A stretch of 64,000 bases of DNA from Amycolatopsis azurea DSM 43854. Its GTDB lineage: Bacteria > Actinomycetota > Actinomycetes > Mycobacteriales > Pseudonocardiaceae. Below, one piece after another: positions 16,013-23,956 of the stretch (position 1 is the first letter of the stretch; each line of letters starts with the position of its first letter). The notes under the pieces are model-generated. The model had not been told where the DNA came from. It did no database searches and worked only from the letters and a program-made list of their open reading frames with translations. The stretch lies in assembly GCF_001995215.1 (NCBI RefSeq), contig NZ_MUXN01000019.1:1-64000 (forward strand), written 5' to 3'. The translations under genes and the position numbers were made by a program.

Positions 16013-17751
16013 CCCTCTGGCTCGTCGAGGGTTCGCTGGGATGTGCGGCGATAACGGACGTTGGGGCTCCGCAGGTTTCGCTCGGTCGCTTCGATCAGTC
16101 CTTGCCGGAGCAGGACGGTCAGCCATCGTGTCATCGTGCGGTCGTGCAGCCCGGTCGCCGCCACCAGATCGGCGCGTGTCGCCTCGTTGTCGCCAAGGGC
16201 GTCGAGGATTTCTTCGCGACGGTCAGCGCGCCGCTTCGGAGGTGCCGGACTGTCGGTGGAAGCGGGTGCCACGTCTTCGGCGAGGGTGTAGTGCGTGTAT
16301 CTGCGTCCACCGGCAGGGATGAGAAGTCCCCGGGCGACAAGATCGCCGAGTTCCTCGGTAGCCACCCTCGAATCGAGGTCGTTGGCGTTTCGATAGGCCT
16401 GGTTGTTGAGAGTCTCGCCGTGGAACAGCATCGCGAGGCCGTGGCATTGGCTGTCGGTGAGGCCGTGCTCGTCCAGTGAAGCGATCCAACGGACCGCGTC
16501 ATCACCCAACAACGTGTGGTTCGGGAAGGTCGCCGTGAAAGTGGAAATGTCATCCGCGAACCGAGGTGGACTGAGCTTGGCGTCGCGCATCGCGGCCAGC
16601 ATCGCCGGGATCCCGGAGCCGCGGTTTTCGCAGATCGGACGATCCGACCCCGGCAACGGGGTGTCTTCGAGGATCTTGAGCAGTGTCGCGTTGCGAGCCG
16701 AGGAGGTCCCCTCGACGCCGAGGTTTTCTTCGCGGACCGCTCCGTAGAGGCCACCGGGGTTTCGGATGAGCAGGCGATCGGGGTACATCTCGACCTGCAC
16801 TTGTGTCCCGTGGGAAGAGCCCGAGTAGTCGCGGTGCACCAGCGCGTTCACGACTGCTTCTCGTAGCGCGGTCTCGGGATACTCGTACGTCTCGGCCCGG
16901 CCTGCGCCGCGAACGGTGGATCGTCGTTTCATATTGCGCCGGAGGGCGATGAGCGCTTCGTCCACGATCGCCGGAATCGGCCCCTCGGCCGCGACGTTGT
17001 CGATGAACCGTGTTCCATTTCGTGGATCGGGTCCCGATTTCATCGGGTAGTGAACGAAGGTCAGCATGAGCTGCGGGAAGAACTCCTGCGGATACTCACC
17101 CAACGCCAGGAGTCCCGCGAGGGACAGCTCGGTGCCGATGAGTACCTTCGCGCGTTGCAGCGCCGCAGTGGCGTCCAAGTTCGCGAACGCCCTGCTTCGA
17201 TGGCGGCGGAGCCGATTCAGGTAGGTCTCGACCAGGGCCTTGTCGAGGTTCGCGACGGTCGTCCCGGCGACGGGCTGCTCGTCGTCCCGAGGTTGACCTC
17301 GGTTCGCCATCATCAGTTGCACTTCGTACGGGCTCAGCTTGCGATCGCCGTCAGCGACCCTGACGAAGCTCCCCTGCGTCATCCCCGTGCCGCGGTTGAA
17401 GGCGGGCTTGCTGCCCGGCGGCAGTTCCGGGATCTCCGCGACCACCAGATCCGCGCCCTCGAAACGGTGAGTCCCGATGAGCGGGCGTAGCGGCGGCTCC
17501 AGATTCTCCGAGCACAGCGCCGCCAGATCGGCTTCCATCTTCGCCGGGGCGCGAACTCCGGTCGCCTCGAACCCTTGGGTTTCATCGAGGCCGAGGATCA
17601 GGACTCCGCCGCTGGTATTGGCGAAGGCCGACAGCGTTTCGCGGACGCTCTTCGGCAACTTGGTCTCAGCCCGTTTGGCCTCGACAAAGGCGTGATCGCC
17701 ACCGAGGTCGCGAAGGTTCGCGATGATCTCGGCGAGTTCGTCGTAGAGCAT
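16009..17751 (-). CDS. AlbA_2 (Schlafen-like) ATP-binding transcriptional regulator
   Basis: A 580-residue protein of the AlbA_2 / RecG-like C-terminal family. Residues 10-130 hold the AlbA_2 domain (FVEAKRAETKLPKSVRETLSAFANTSGGVLILGLDE, later GSFVRVADGDRKLSPYEV). The middle holds an ATPase-like HATPase_4 region (LREAVVNALVHRDYS, then YPDRLLIRNPGGLYGAVREENL and NRGSGIPAMLAAMRDAKL). The C-terminus is a winged helix (RREEILDALGDNEATRADLVAATGLHDRTMTRWLTVL). Such proteins act as regulators, some in defence islands. Four copies of a 12-bp repeat abut its start and are likely its own binding sites. Confidence 0.85.
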   Translation of the reverse strand: MLYDELAEIIANLRDLGGDHAFVEAKRAETKLPKSVRETLSAFANTSGGVLILGLDETQGFEATGVRAPAKMEADLAALCSENLEPPLRPLIGTHRFEGADLVVAEIPELPPGSKPAFNRGTGMTQGSFVRVADGDRKLSPYEVQLMMANRGQPRDDEQPVAGTTVANLDKALVETYLNRLRRHRSRAFANLDATAALQRAKVLIGTELSLAGLLALGEYPQEFFPQLMLTFVHYPMKSGPDPRNGTRFIDNVAAEGPIPAIVDEALIALRRNMKRRSTVRGAGRAETYEYPETALREAVVNALVHRDYSGSSHGTQVQVEMYPDRLLIRNPGGLYGAVREENLGVEGTSSARNATLLKILEDTPLPGSDRPICENRGSGIPAMLAAMRDAKLSPPRFADDISTFTATFPNHTLLGDDAVRWIASLDEHGLTDSQCHGLAMLFHGETLNNQAYRNANDLDSRVATEELGDLVARGLLIPAGGRRYTHYTLAEDVAPASTDSPAPPKRRADRREEILDALGDNEATRADLVAATGLHDRTMTRWLTVLLRQGLIEATERNLRSPNVRYRRTSQRTLDEPEG

Positions 17752-17762
17752 GCCGCCGTCCT

Positions 17763-17829
17763 AGCTTAGACACTAGCTTAGACACTAGCTTAGACACTGG
17801 AGTTCAACGGCGAAGTTAGTGTCTAAGCT
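17763..17829. repeat. three tandem 12-bp iterons plus one inverted copy
   Basis: AGCTTAGACACT occurs at 17763-17774, 17775-17786 and 17787-17798 without gaps, and inverted as AGTGTCTAAGCT at 17818-17829. The block starts 12 bases upstream of the AlbA_2 start codon, where it would cover the promoter. Direct repeats with an inverted partner are typical of cooperative repressor binding; autoregulation by the AlbA_2 protein is inferred. Confidence 0.85.
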
Positions 17830-17850
17830 GAGCTGCGCACAGGACACGGC

Positions 17851-18333
17851 CTAGCCCTCGACGACGCGGCCTTCGATCACCGGCGGCTGCTTCCTGACGG
17901 CTTCGGCGGGCGGCGTGTCCATGACGACCTCGCTGTCCACCACCATCACCGGCCCGCGGGCGCGGTTGGCGAACTTGACCGCCCGGCGCTGCATCCGCTT
18001 CTGCCACACCTTGCGCGCGACGCTGCGGGTCGGCGGCAGGATGAACAGCAGGCCGATGACGTCGCTGACGAAACCGGGCAGCAGGATCAGCAGGCCGCCG
18101 AGCCCGATCAGCATCCCGTCGGTGAGTTCCCGCTCCGCGTCGGCGGGGCGGCCCAGCCGCGCGGACTCCGCGAACGCCCGGAAGGCGCGGCCGCCTTCAC
18201 GGCGCGCGAGCCAGGACCCGATGAACGCACCGGCGAAGAGCAGCGCGATCGTGCCGAGCACACCGATGGCCGAGCCCACCGCCCACACGGCGGCGATCTC
18301 GGCGACGACATAGAGCAGGAACGCGACAGCCAT
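17851..18333 (-). CDS. fxsA: FxsA-family membrane protein
   Basis: A 160-residue FxsA-like cytoplasmic-membrane protein. Two N-terminal membrane helices (AFLLYVVAEIAAVWAVGSAI and VLGTIALLFAGAFIGSWLA) are followed by the diagnostic LTDGMLIGLGGLLILLPGFVSDVIGLLFILPPTRSVARK. The start is ATG 18333; a longer frame upstream is a shadow. Escherichia coli FxsA relieves F-plasmid/T7 exclusion, but the cellular role in actinobacteria is unknown. It appears monocistronic. Confidence 0.87.
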   Translation of the reverse strand: MAVAFLLYVVAEIAAVWAVGSAIGVLGTIALLFAGAFIGSWLARREGGRAFRAFAESARLGRPADAERELTDGMLIGLGGLLILLPGFVSDVIGLLFILPPTRSVARKVWQKRMQRRAVKFANRARGPVMVVDSEVVMDTPPAEAVRKQPPVIEGRVVEG

Positions 18334-18392
18334 ACCCGGACAACGTACGGCTTGCCCGTTTTGCTCCCGGACCCCCGATACGGTGACCGGGG

Positions 18393-18893
18393 TCAACCGA
18401 ATCGGCGCAGGAACTCCTCCGCCTCGGAGGGCCTGGCCAGCACGATCCGCCGTGCGTGCGCCCCTTGCTCCGCGAGTCGCCGCGCCGTCCGCGCCCGGTG
18501 GTGCTTCGGCCAGCGCCAGACGTAGGAGTAGAACTCCAGATCCAGTCTTTCGGGGCAGCCGGGTGCCTGTTTGTCCTGGCCGTATTCGCGCAGGCATCGC
18601 GTCAGCACCCGCCACAGGCAGACACGGCGCGGGTAGTCGAGGAAGACGATCGTGTCCGCTCGCGGGAGCCGGAGATGCATCGACGACCCGTAGTTCCCGT
18701 CGATCACCCAGGCGTCGGACGCGATGATCTCCTGTTGCGCGGCGTGGAACTCGGCGTCCGGCGCCGGTGTCCACCCCGGTCGCCAGTAGAGCCGGTCGAG
18801 GTGGGTGACCGGGAGGCCGAGCGCGGCGCCGAGCCGTCGCGAGAACGTCGACTTCCCGGCGCCGCTGCAGCCGACGACCATGATCCGCCGCAT
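18393..18893 (-). CDS. P-loop kinase, DNA topology modulation FlaR-like
   Basis: A 166-residue adenylate-kinase-fold ATPase. Walker A is MVVGCSGAGKSTFSRRLG at residues 5-22, then VTHLDRLYWRPGWTPAP and VIDGNYGSSMHLRLPRADTIVFLDYPRRVCLWRV, the typical pattern of small FlaR/topology-modulation family kinases. Substrate is not known. It starts 2 bases after the ABC exporter stop and so is the third gene of a TetR-ABC-kinase operon, though a functional tie to export is unproven. Confidence 0.85.
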   Translation of the reverse strand: MRRIMVVGCSGAGKSTFSRRLGAALGLPVTHLDRLYWRPGWTPAPDAEFHAAQQEIIASDAWVIDGNYGSSMHLRLPRADTIVFLDYPRRVCLWRVLTRCLREYGQDKQAPGCPERLDLEFYSYVWRWPKHHRARTARRLAEQGAHARRIVLARPSEAEEFLRRFG

Positions 18894-18895
18894 CG

Positions 18896-20872
18896 TCAGC
18901 CGACGGCCTCGTCGAGGTACGCGGCGGCCTGCAGCGTGAACAGTTCGGCGTAGCCCGCCTTCGCCGCCATCAGTTCGTCGTGCGTGCCGTACTCGGCGAC
19001 TTTTCCGTGCTCCAGCAACAGGATCCGCTCCGCTTGCCGGACGGTGGAGAACCGGTGCGAGATGTACAGCGTCGTCCGCCCCTCCGAAAGCTCCCGCAGG
19101 CGCGAGAAGAGGTCGTGCTCGGCCTGGGCGTCCAGCGCGGACGTCGGTTCGTCGAGGATCAGGATCGGCGCCTCCCGCAGGAACGCCCTCGCCAGCGCGA
19201 TCTTCTGCCACTCGCCGCCGGACAGGCTCACGCCCTGGTCGAACCAGCGGCCGAGCGGGCTGTCGTATCCGCTGGGCAGGCGCTCGATCCGCTCGTCGGC
19301 GCCGGCCCGCTTCGCCGACGTCTCGATCCGTTCGCGGTCGACGAGATGCTTCAGGTCGCCGAGTCCGATGTTCTCGGCCGCGGTGCCCTGGTAGGTGACG
19401 TAGTCCTGGAACATCGCGCTGATCTGCCGCCGCAGGGCCACCGGGTCGTACTCGCGGATGTCGACTTCGTCGAGCAGGATCCGCCCGCCCGTCGGGTCGT
19501 ACAGCCGGCACAGCAGTTTGAACAGCGTCGACTTCCCGGCGCCGTTGCGGCCGACGACGGCGACCGTCTCGCCCGGCCGGATCTCGAAGCTCACGCCGTC
19601 GAGCGCGGCTTCGGACGCTCCGGGGTAGGTGAAGGACACCTCTTCGAACCGGATGTGTCCCTCCACAGTGGACGGAAGAGGTCGAGGCTCCGGTGGCGCG
19701 ACGATCTCCGGTTTCGTGCCGAGGAAGCGATACAGCGTGTCGAGGTAGAGATTGTTCTCGTACATCCCGGAAAACGCGGCGAACAGGCCTTGGACGGACG
19801 TCTGCACCGACGCCGCGGCGGCCGTGTACAGCGCGAGATCGCCGAGGGTGAGCCTGCCGCCGACGGCCTCCAGCGCGATGTACAGCGCGATCGCGGATCC
19901 GGCGGCGGTGCTCAGCAGCCCCCACGACGTCGAGCTGACGCTGCGTTTGCGGGTCAGTACCCGTTGCCGGTCGTAGAAGACCTGGCCGAGCCGCTGGAAC
20001 CGGTCGACGAAGTACGGGCCGAGCCCGAAGAGCTTGGTCTCCTTGGCGTAGGTGTCCGTGGTGACCAGGGAGGACAGGTAGTCCATCCGCCGTTTCAGCG
20101 GCGACATCATCAACGTCAGCCAGAACGCGCGGGCGCCGTACTTCGACTGCGAGATGAATGCGGGGATCGGCGCCACGAGGGCGACGAGCGCCAGCAGCGG
20201 GCTGATCGACACGAGCAGCGCGATCATGCTGGCGAAGGTGATCATCGTCCGGACCAGGCCCAGCGCCGAGTTCATCATCGACAGCGGCCGCGTCGGCGCC
20301 TCCTGCGCGGCCTGGCGCAGCATGTCGTAGGACGCGGAACCCTCGAAGTACGACAGGTGCAGCTTGCTCGAGTGCTCCATCACCTGGTGGCGGATGGTCA
20401 GCGTCATGCGTTCTTGCAGCAGGGCCTGCCCGTAGGTGGTCAGCGCCTGGGAAAGCGCGGTGAGCGCGAGGACGCCGAACTGGACCAGCGCGACCCCGAC
20501 GATCGCGCTCTTGGTCCCGTGGCCCTGGATCGCCGCGACCACCGAGTCGATCAGCAGTTTCGCGACGTACGCGGTCGCCGTGGGCAGCAGACCGGAAAGC
20601 AGGGTCACCGCGGTGATCGTGATGGTCAGGAACGGGCTCGCCTGCCAGGTCAGCTTCGCGACCTTGGGCAGGCCGCGGACCGTGCCCGTGACGTTGACCC
20701 ACATGCGGGTGAGCCGGGACTTCAGGTCCTTCGGGACCGCTTCGGGCTCCGGTTCGGGGATGTCGACCGGACCGGTCAGCCCGCTGTCGGGCACCGTCGA
20801 CGGCGGACGGCGTCGCCTGCCGCCGCGGGCCAGCAGCAGCTCCATGCCGCCCCCACCGGGCGGGCCGATCAC
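18896..20872 (-). CDS. ABC exporter, fused membrane and ATPase domains
   Basis: A 658-residue half-transporter. The transmembrane domain spans about residues 75-370 (FLTITITAVTLLSGLLPTAT, LVQFGVLALTALSQALTTYG, ALVALVAPIPAF). The nucleotide-binding domain follows with Walker A VVGRNGAGKSTLFKLL, signature VSLSGGEWQKIALARAF and Walker B ILILDEPTSALDAQA. It exports an unknown, probably amphipathic compound as a homodimer. The GTG start overlaps the TetR stop by 4 bp; an ATG nine codons later (MELLLARGG) is an alternative. Control by the upstream TetR is strongly implied by the coupling. Confidence 0.92.
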   Translation of the reverse strand: MIGPPGGGGMELLLARGGRRRRPPSTVPDSGLTGPVDIPEPEPEAVPKDLKSRLTRMWVNVTGTVRGLPKVAKLTWQASPFLTITITAVTLLSGLLPTATAYVAKLLIDSVVAAIQGHGTKSAIVGVALVQFGVLALTALSQALTTYGQALLQERMTLTIRHQVMEHSSKLHLSYFEGSASYDMLRQAAQEAPTRPLSMMNSALGLVRTMITFASMIALLVSISPLLALVALVAPIPAFISQSKYGARAFWLTLMMSPLKRRMDYLSSLVTTDTYAKETKLFGLGPYFVDRFQRLGQVFYDRQRVLTRKRSVSSTSWGLLSTAAGSAIALYIALEAVGGRLTLGDLALYTAAAASVQTSVQGLFAAFSGMYENNLYLDTLYRFLGTKPEIVAPPEPRPLPSTVEGHIRFEEVSFTYPGASEAALDGVSFEIRPGETVAVVGRNGAGKSTLFKLLCRLYDPTGGRILLDEVDIREYDPVALRRQISAMFQDYVTYQGTAAENIGLGDLKHLVDRERIETSAKRAGADERIERLPSGYDSPLGRWFDQGVSLSGGEWQKIALARAFLREAPILILDEPTSALDAQAEHDLFSRLRELSEGRTTLYISHRFSTVRQAERILLLEHGKVAEYGTHDELMAAKAGYAELFTLQAAAYLDEAVG

Positions 20873-21480
20873 GCGGCCTCCACGGCGCCGTTGAGGAAGA
20901 CGTCGACGAGTTCCATCGTGGTGGGCTCGTCGCCGTTCGCGTCGAACCGCATCCGGCCGCTGAACAGCAGCGAAAGGAAGAGCGCGGCCAGCTGGGCCGC
21001 GGGCAGCCGGAGCCGTTCCCGCTCCGGTTCGAACAGCTCGGCCATGGCCTCGCGCATCGCGGTCATCGACTCCTTGCGCCGGTCCCTGCCGTCGCCGGGA
21101 TCGTGGCGGTGCTCGGGCCGCCTGCCGGAGCCGTGCATGACCGCCATCAGCGCGCCCATCCGCTGGAGATGCGCGCTGAGCGCGTCGGCCGCCTCGACGA
21201 GCCTGTCGTCGAGGGACTGTTCGAGGTCGATCACCGCGATGGCGTCGAGCACCTGGTCGGGCTTCAGCGCTTCGGCGAAGCAGGTGGCGAAGAGCTCGTC
21301 CTTGTCCTTGAAGACCCGGAAGACCGTGCCCTCGCCGATGCCGGCGGCGCGGGCGATCTGGCTGGTGGTGACGCCGGAGCCGTGCTCCACCAGCAAGGGC
21401 AGCACGGACTGGACGATCATCCTCCGTCGCTCTTCGGGACTCATCCCCGGCGCTCTCCGCCGGGTGGGGGTTTCCGTCAT
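20869..21480 (-). CDS. TetR-family repressor of ABC exporter operon
   Basis: A 203-residue TetR regulator with a clear N-terminal HTH (RRRMIVQSVLPLLVEHGSGVTTSQIARAAGIGEGTVFRVFKDKDELFATCF). It is first in the operon TetR-ABC-kinase, and its stop overlaps the exporter start. A perfect 20-bp palindrome 14 bases before its ATG is a very probable operator. The usual model is drug-induced release and exporter expression; the inducer is unknown. Confidence 0.9.
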   Translation of the reverse strand: MTETPTRRRAPGMSPEERRRMIVQSVLPLLVEHGSGVTTSQIARAAGIGEGTVFRVFKDKDELFATCFAEALKPDQVLDAIAVIDLEQSLDDRLVEAADALSAHLQRMGALMAVMHGSGRRPEHRHDPGDGRDRRKESMTAMREAMAELFEPERERLRLPAAQLAALFLSLLFSGRMRFDANGDEPTTMELVDVFLNGAVEAA

Positions 21481-21493
21481 GCTCTCCAGTGTG

Positions 21494-21513
21494 CGGAGTG
21501 AGCGCTCACTCCG
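21494..21513. promoter_or_regulatory. TetR operator of exporter operon
   Basis: CGGAGTGAGCGCTCACTCCG is a perfect 20-bp palindrome. Its core AGTGAGCGCTCACT is a form often seen as the operator of AcrR/EthR-like TetR repressors. It lies 14 bases upstream of the TetR start codon, over the expected promoter. Confidence 0.8.
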
Positions 21514-21532
21514 TCAACCGATTAAGGCTGAA

Positions 21533-21587
21533 GCGCGTGAAGGCCCCCTTCCCTCGGCTCAGTCGAGGGAAGGGGGCCTTCACGCGC
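21533..21587. terminator. 24-bp perfect hairpin downstream of bkd operon
   Basis: Arms 21533-21556 and 21564-21587 are perfectly complementary over 24 bp with a 7-base loop; each arm contains GTGAAGGCCCCCTTCCCTCG or its complement. It begins 7 bases after the E2 stop and lies before the TetR promoter, so it ends the dehydrogenase transcript. There is no U-run, as is usual for actinobacterial stem-only terminators. Confidence 0.8.
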
Positions 21588-21593
21588 GAAACG

Positions 21594-22946
21594 TCAGTAG
21601 GTGATCGCGACCGCGGGGTCGGCCAGCAAGGCGCCGACGTCGGCCAGGAACTCCGAACCCTGCTGCCCGTCGACCACGCGGTGGTCGAAGCTCAGCGAAA
21701 GCTGGAGCACCTTGCGCACCTTGATCTCGCCGTCGACCACCCACGGGGTGTCCTTGATCGCGCCGAGGCACAGGATCGCGGACTCGCCGGGGTTGATGAT
21801 CGGCGTACCGGTGTCGACGCCGAAGACGCCGACGTTGGTGATGGTGATCGTGCCGCCGAGCATGGCCGCCGGGGTGGTCTTGCCCTCGCGGGCGACGTCG
21901 GTCAGCTCGGTGAGCGCGATCGCGAGTTCCTTGAGGGACATCGCGTCCGCGTCACGGACCTTGGGCACGACGAGCCCGCGCGGCGTGGCCGCGGCGATCC
22001 CGAGGTGCACGTAGTCCTTGTAGACGATCTCCTGCGCCGCCTCGTCCCACACCGCGTTGACGTCCGGAGTGCGCTTGGCCGCCAGGCAGACGGCCTTCGC
22101 CGCGAAGGTCAGCGGGGTGACCTTGACCCCGGCGAACTCGCGCGACTTCTTCAGCTTCTCCCGGAATTCCATCATCGGCGTGACGTCGATGGTGAGGAAC
22201 TCCGTGACGTGCGGGGCGGTGTAGGCGCTCTGCACCATCGCGGCCGCGGTGGCCTTGCGGACACCCTTGATCGGCACGCGGCGTTCCCGCGTCGCCGGGT
22301 CGTAGCCACTGTCAACAGTGGACACGGCAGCGGCCGGGGCGGCGGAACCATTGGCGGCGGCGTGCACGTCGTCACGGGTGATGACGCCGCCGTCGGCGGT
22401 GCCGGTGAGCGCGTGCAGGTCGACGCCGAGGTCCTTGGCGAGCTTCCGCACCGGCGGCTTCGCCCGCGGGACGTACCCGCCCTTCGGCTTGGCAGGCGCG
22501 ACAGGCGCGGGAGTGGCGACAGGCGCGGGCGCCACAGCCACCGGAGCGGGAGCAGCGGCCACGGGAGCGGCAGTGCCCTTCCGTGCCCGCCGCTGCGTGA
22601 CGACGGCCTTGGAGCCGTAGCCGACCAGCGGCTTCATCTCCTCTTCCGCCGGCTCTTCGGCGGCGGGAGCGGCGGCCGGTGCCGGGGCCGCCTTGCCGCC
22701 CGGGTCGACGTCGATGGTGAGGATCGGCGCGCCGACCTCCACCGTCTGACCCGGCTCGACGAGCAGTTCGGTGACGACGCCCGCCCACGGGATGGGCAGT
22801 TCGACGGCCGCCTTCGCGGTCTCGACCTCGACGACGATCTGGTTCACCGTCACCGTGTCACCCGGCTTGACCTGCCAGGCGATGATGTCGGCCTCGGTCA
22901 GCCCCTCCGCCGTGTCGGCGAGGGGGAAGTGTTTGTACTCGGGCAT
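21594..22946 (-). CDS. bkdC: 2-oxoacid dehydrogenase E2 (dihydrolipoyl acyltransferase)
   Basis: The E2 core of a branched-chain 2-oxoacid dehydrogenase complex, 450 residues. Order: one lipoyl domain (residues 1-80, lipoyl Lys in EVETAKAAVELP), an Ala/Pro-rich linker, the E1/E3-binding domain (VRKLAKDLGVDLHALTGTADGGVITRDDVHA) and the catalytic domain with LSFDHRVVDGQQGSEFLADV holding the His and Asp-Gly. It transfers acyl groups from E1 to CoA. Third gene of the operon, 16 bases after E1beta. A single lipoyl domain and close E1alpha/E1beta linkage favour the BCKDH over the AceE-type PDH complex. Confidence 0.92.
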   Translation of the reverse strand: MPEYKHFPLADTAEGLTEADIIAWQVKPGDTVTVNQIVVEVETAKAAVELPIPWAGVVTELLVEPGQTVEVGAPILTIDVDPGGKAAPAPAAAPAAEEPAEEEMKPLVGYGSKAVVTQRRARKGTAAPVAAAPAPVAVAPAPVATPAPVAPAKPKGGYVPRAKPPVRKLAKDLGVDLHALTGTADGGVITRDDVHAAANGSAAPAAAVSTVDSGYDPATRERRVPIKGVRKATAAAMVQSAYTAPHVTEFLTIDVTPMMEFREKLKKSREFAGVKVTPLTFAAKAVCLAAKRTPDVNAVWDEAAQEIVYKDYVHLGIAAATPRGLVVPKVRDADAMSLKELAIALTELTDVAREGKTTPAAMLGGTITITNVGVFGVDTGTPIINPGESAILCLGAIKDTPWVVDGEIKVRKVLQLSLSFDHRVVDGQQGSEFLADVGALLADPAVAITY

Positions 22947-22962
22947 TTCAGGAACTTCCCCC

Positions 22963-23955
22963 TTACCAGGCGAGCGAACGGTCGACGGTGTGCAGCACCC
23001 GGTCCAGGTCGGGGAGGTAGTGCTCCTCGAGCTTGGCAGGCGGGTACGGCGTGTCGAATCCGGTCACCCGCAGCACGGGGGCTTCCAGCGAGTAGAAGCA
23101 TTCCTGCTGCACGCGCGCGGCGATCTCCGAGGTCAGCGACGACTCCGACGGCGCCTCGCTCAGCGCGATGAGCCGTCCGGTCTTGCGCACCGACTCGAAC
23201 ACCGGCGCCAGGTCGAGCGGGGACAGCGTCCGCAGGTCGATGACCTCCAGCGACTTGCCCTCGTCCTCGGCGGCGGTCGCCGCGTCGAGCGCGACCTTCA
23301 CCGACGGGCCGTACGCGACGACGGTGGCCGTCGTGCCTTCGCGGACGACGCGGGACTTGAACAGTTCGTCCGGCGTGGCCTCGACGTCGACCTCGGATTT
23401 CATCGCGCCCGAGTGGTACAGCTTCTTGGGCTCGAAGAACAGGATCGGGTCGTCGGACTTGATCGCCTGCTGGATGCCCCAGTAGGCGTCGACCGCGTTC
23501 GAAACCGACACGACCTTGAGGCCGGGGATGTGCGCGAACAGCGATTCCGGCGACTCCGAGTGGTGCTCGACCGCGCCGATCCCGCCGCCGAACGGCACCC
23601 GGATCACGATGGGCATCTTGATCTTGCCCTGCGTCCGGTAGTGCAGCTTCGCGACCTGGCTGGAGATCTGGTCGAAGCCCGGGAAGATGAAGCCCTCGAA
23701 CTGGATCTCGCACACCGGGCGGAAACCGCGGACGGCGAGGCCGACCGCGGTGCCGATGATGCCCGATTCCGCGAGCGGCGTGTCCAGGACGCGCTGCTCG
23801 CCGAAGTCCTTCTGGAGACCGTCGGTGATGCGGAAGACGCCGCCGAGCTTGCCGACGTCCTCACCCATGATCAGGACCTTCGGGTCCTCTTCCATGGCGC
23901 GCCGGAGGCCGAGGTTGAGTGCCTTGCCGATGGTGAGTTTCTGGAGGTCGGCCAT
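22963..23955 (-). CDS. bkdB: 2-oxoacid dehydrogenase E1 beta subunit
   Basis: A 330-residue transketolase-like beta subunit. Seen: MADLQKLTIGKALNLGLRRAMEEDPKVLIMGEDVGKLGGVFRIT, the conserved ESGIIGTAVGLAVRGFRPVCEIQF and GGGIGAVEHHSESPESLFAHIPGLKVV (with the active-site His). I chose ATG 23955, one base after the E1alpha stop; an upstream GTG (VSTEMADL) within that gene is possible. It pairs with the alpha subunit for TPP-dependent decarboxylation of branched-chain 2-oxoacids from Leu, Ile and Val. Confidence 0.93.
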   Translation of the reverse strand: MADLQKLTIGKALNLGLRRAMEEDPKVLIMGEDVGKLGGVFRITDGLQKDFGEQRVLDTPLAESGIIGTAVGLAVRGFRPVCEIQFEGFIFPGFDQISSQVAKLHYRTQGKIKMPIVIRVPFGGGIGAVEHHSESPESLFAHIPGLKVVSVSNAVDAYWGIQQAIKSDDPILFFEPKKLYHSGAMKSEVDVEATPDELFKSRVVREGTTATVVAYGPSVKVALDAATAAEDEGKSLEVIDLRTLSPLDLAPVFESVRKTGRLIALSEAPSESSLTSEIAARVQQECFYSLEAPVLRVTGFDTPYPPAKLEEHYLPDLDRVLHTVDRSLAW

Positions 23956-23956
23956 T

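Noticed and set aside
17763..17829. Repeat block considered as a CRISPR array
   Set aside because: The 12-bp copies are directly adjacent without spacers and there are no cas genes; an operator iteron array fits better.
19000..21604. Very long plus-strand open frame (18980-21604) opposite the ABC exporter and TetR genes
   Set aside because: It has an Arg/Gln/Asp/His-biased composition typical of antisense frames in GC-rich DNA, no ribosome site, and covers two well-supported minus-strand genes.
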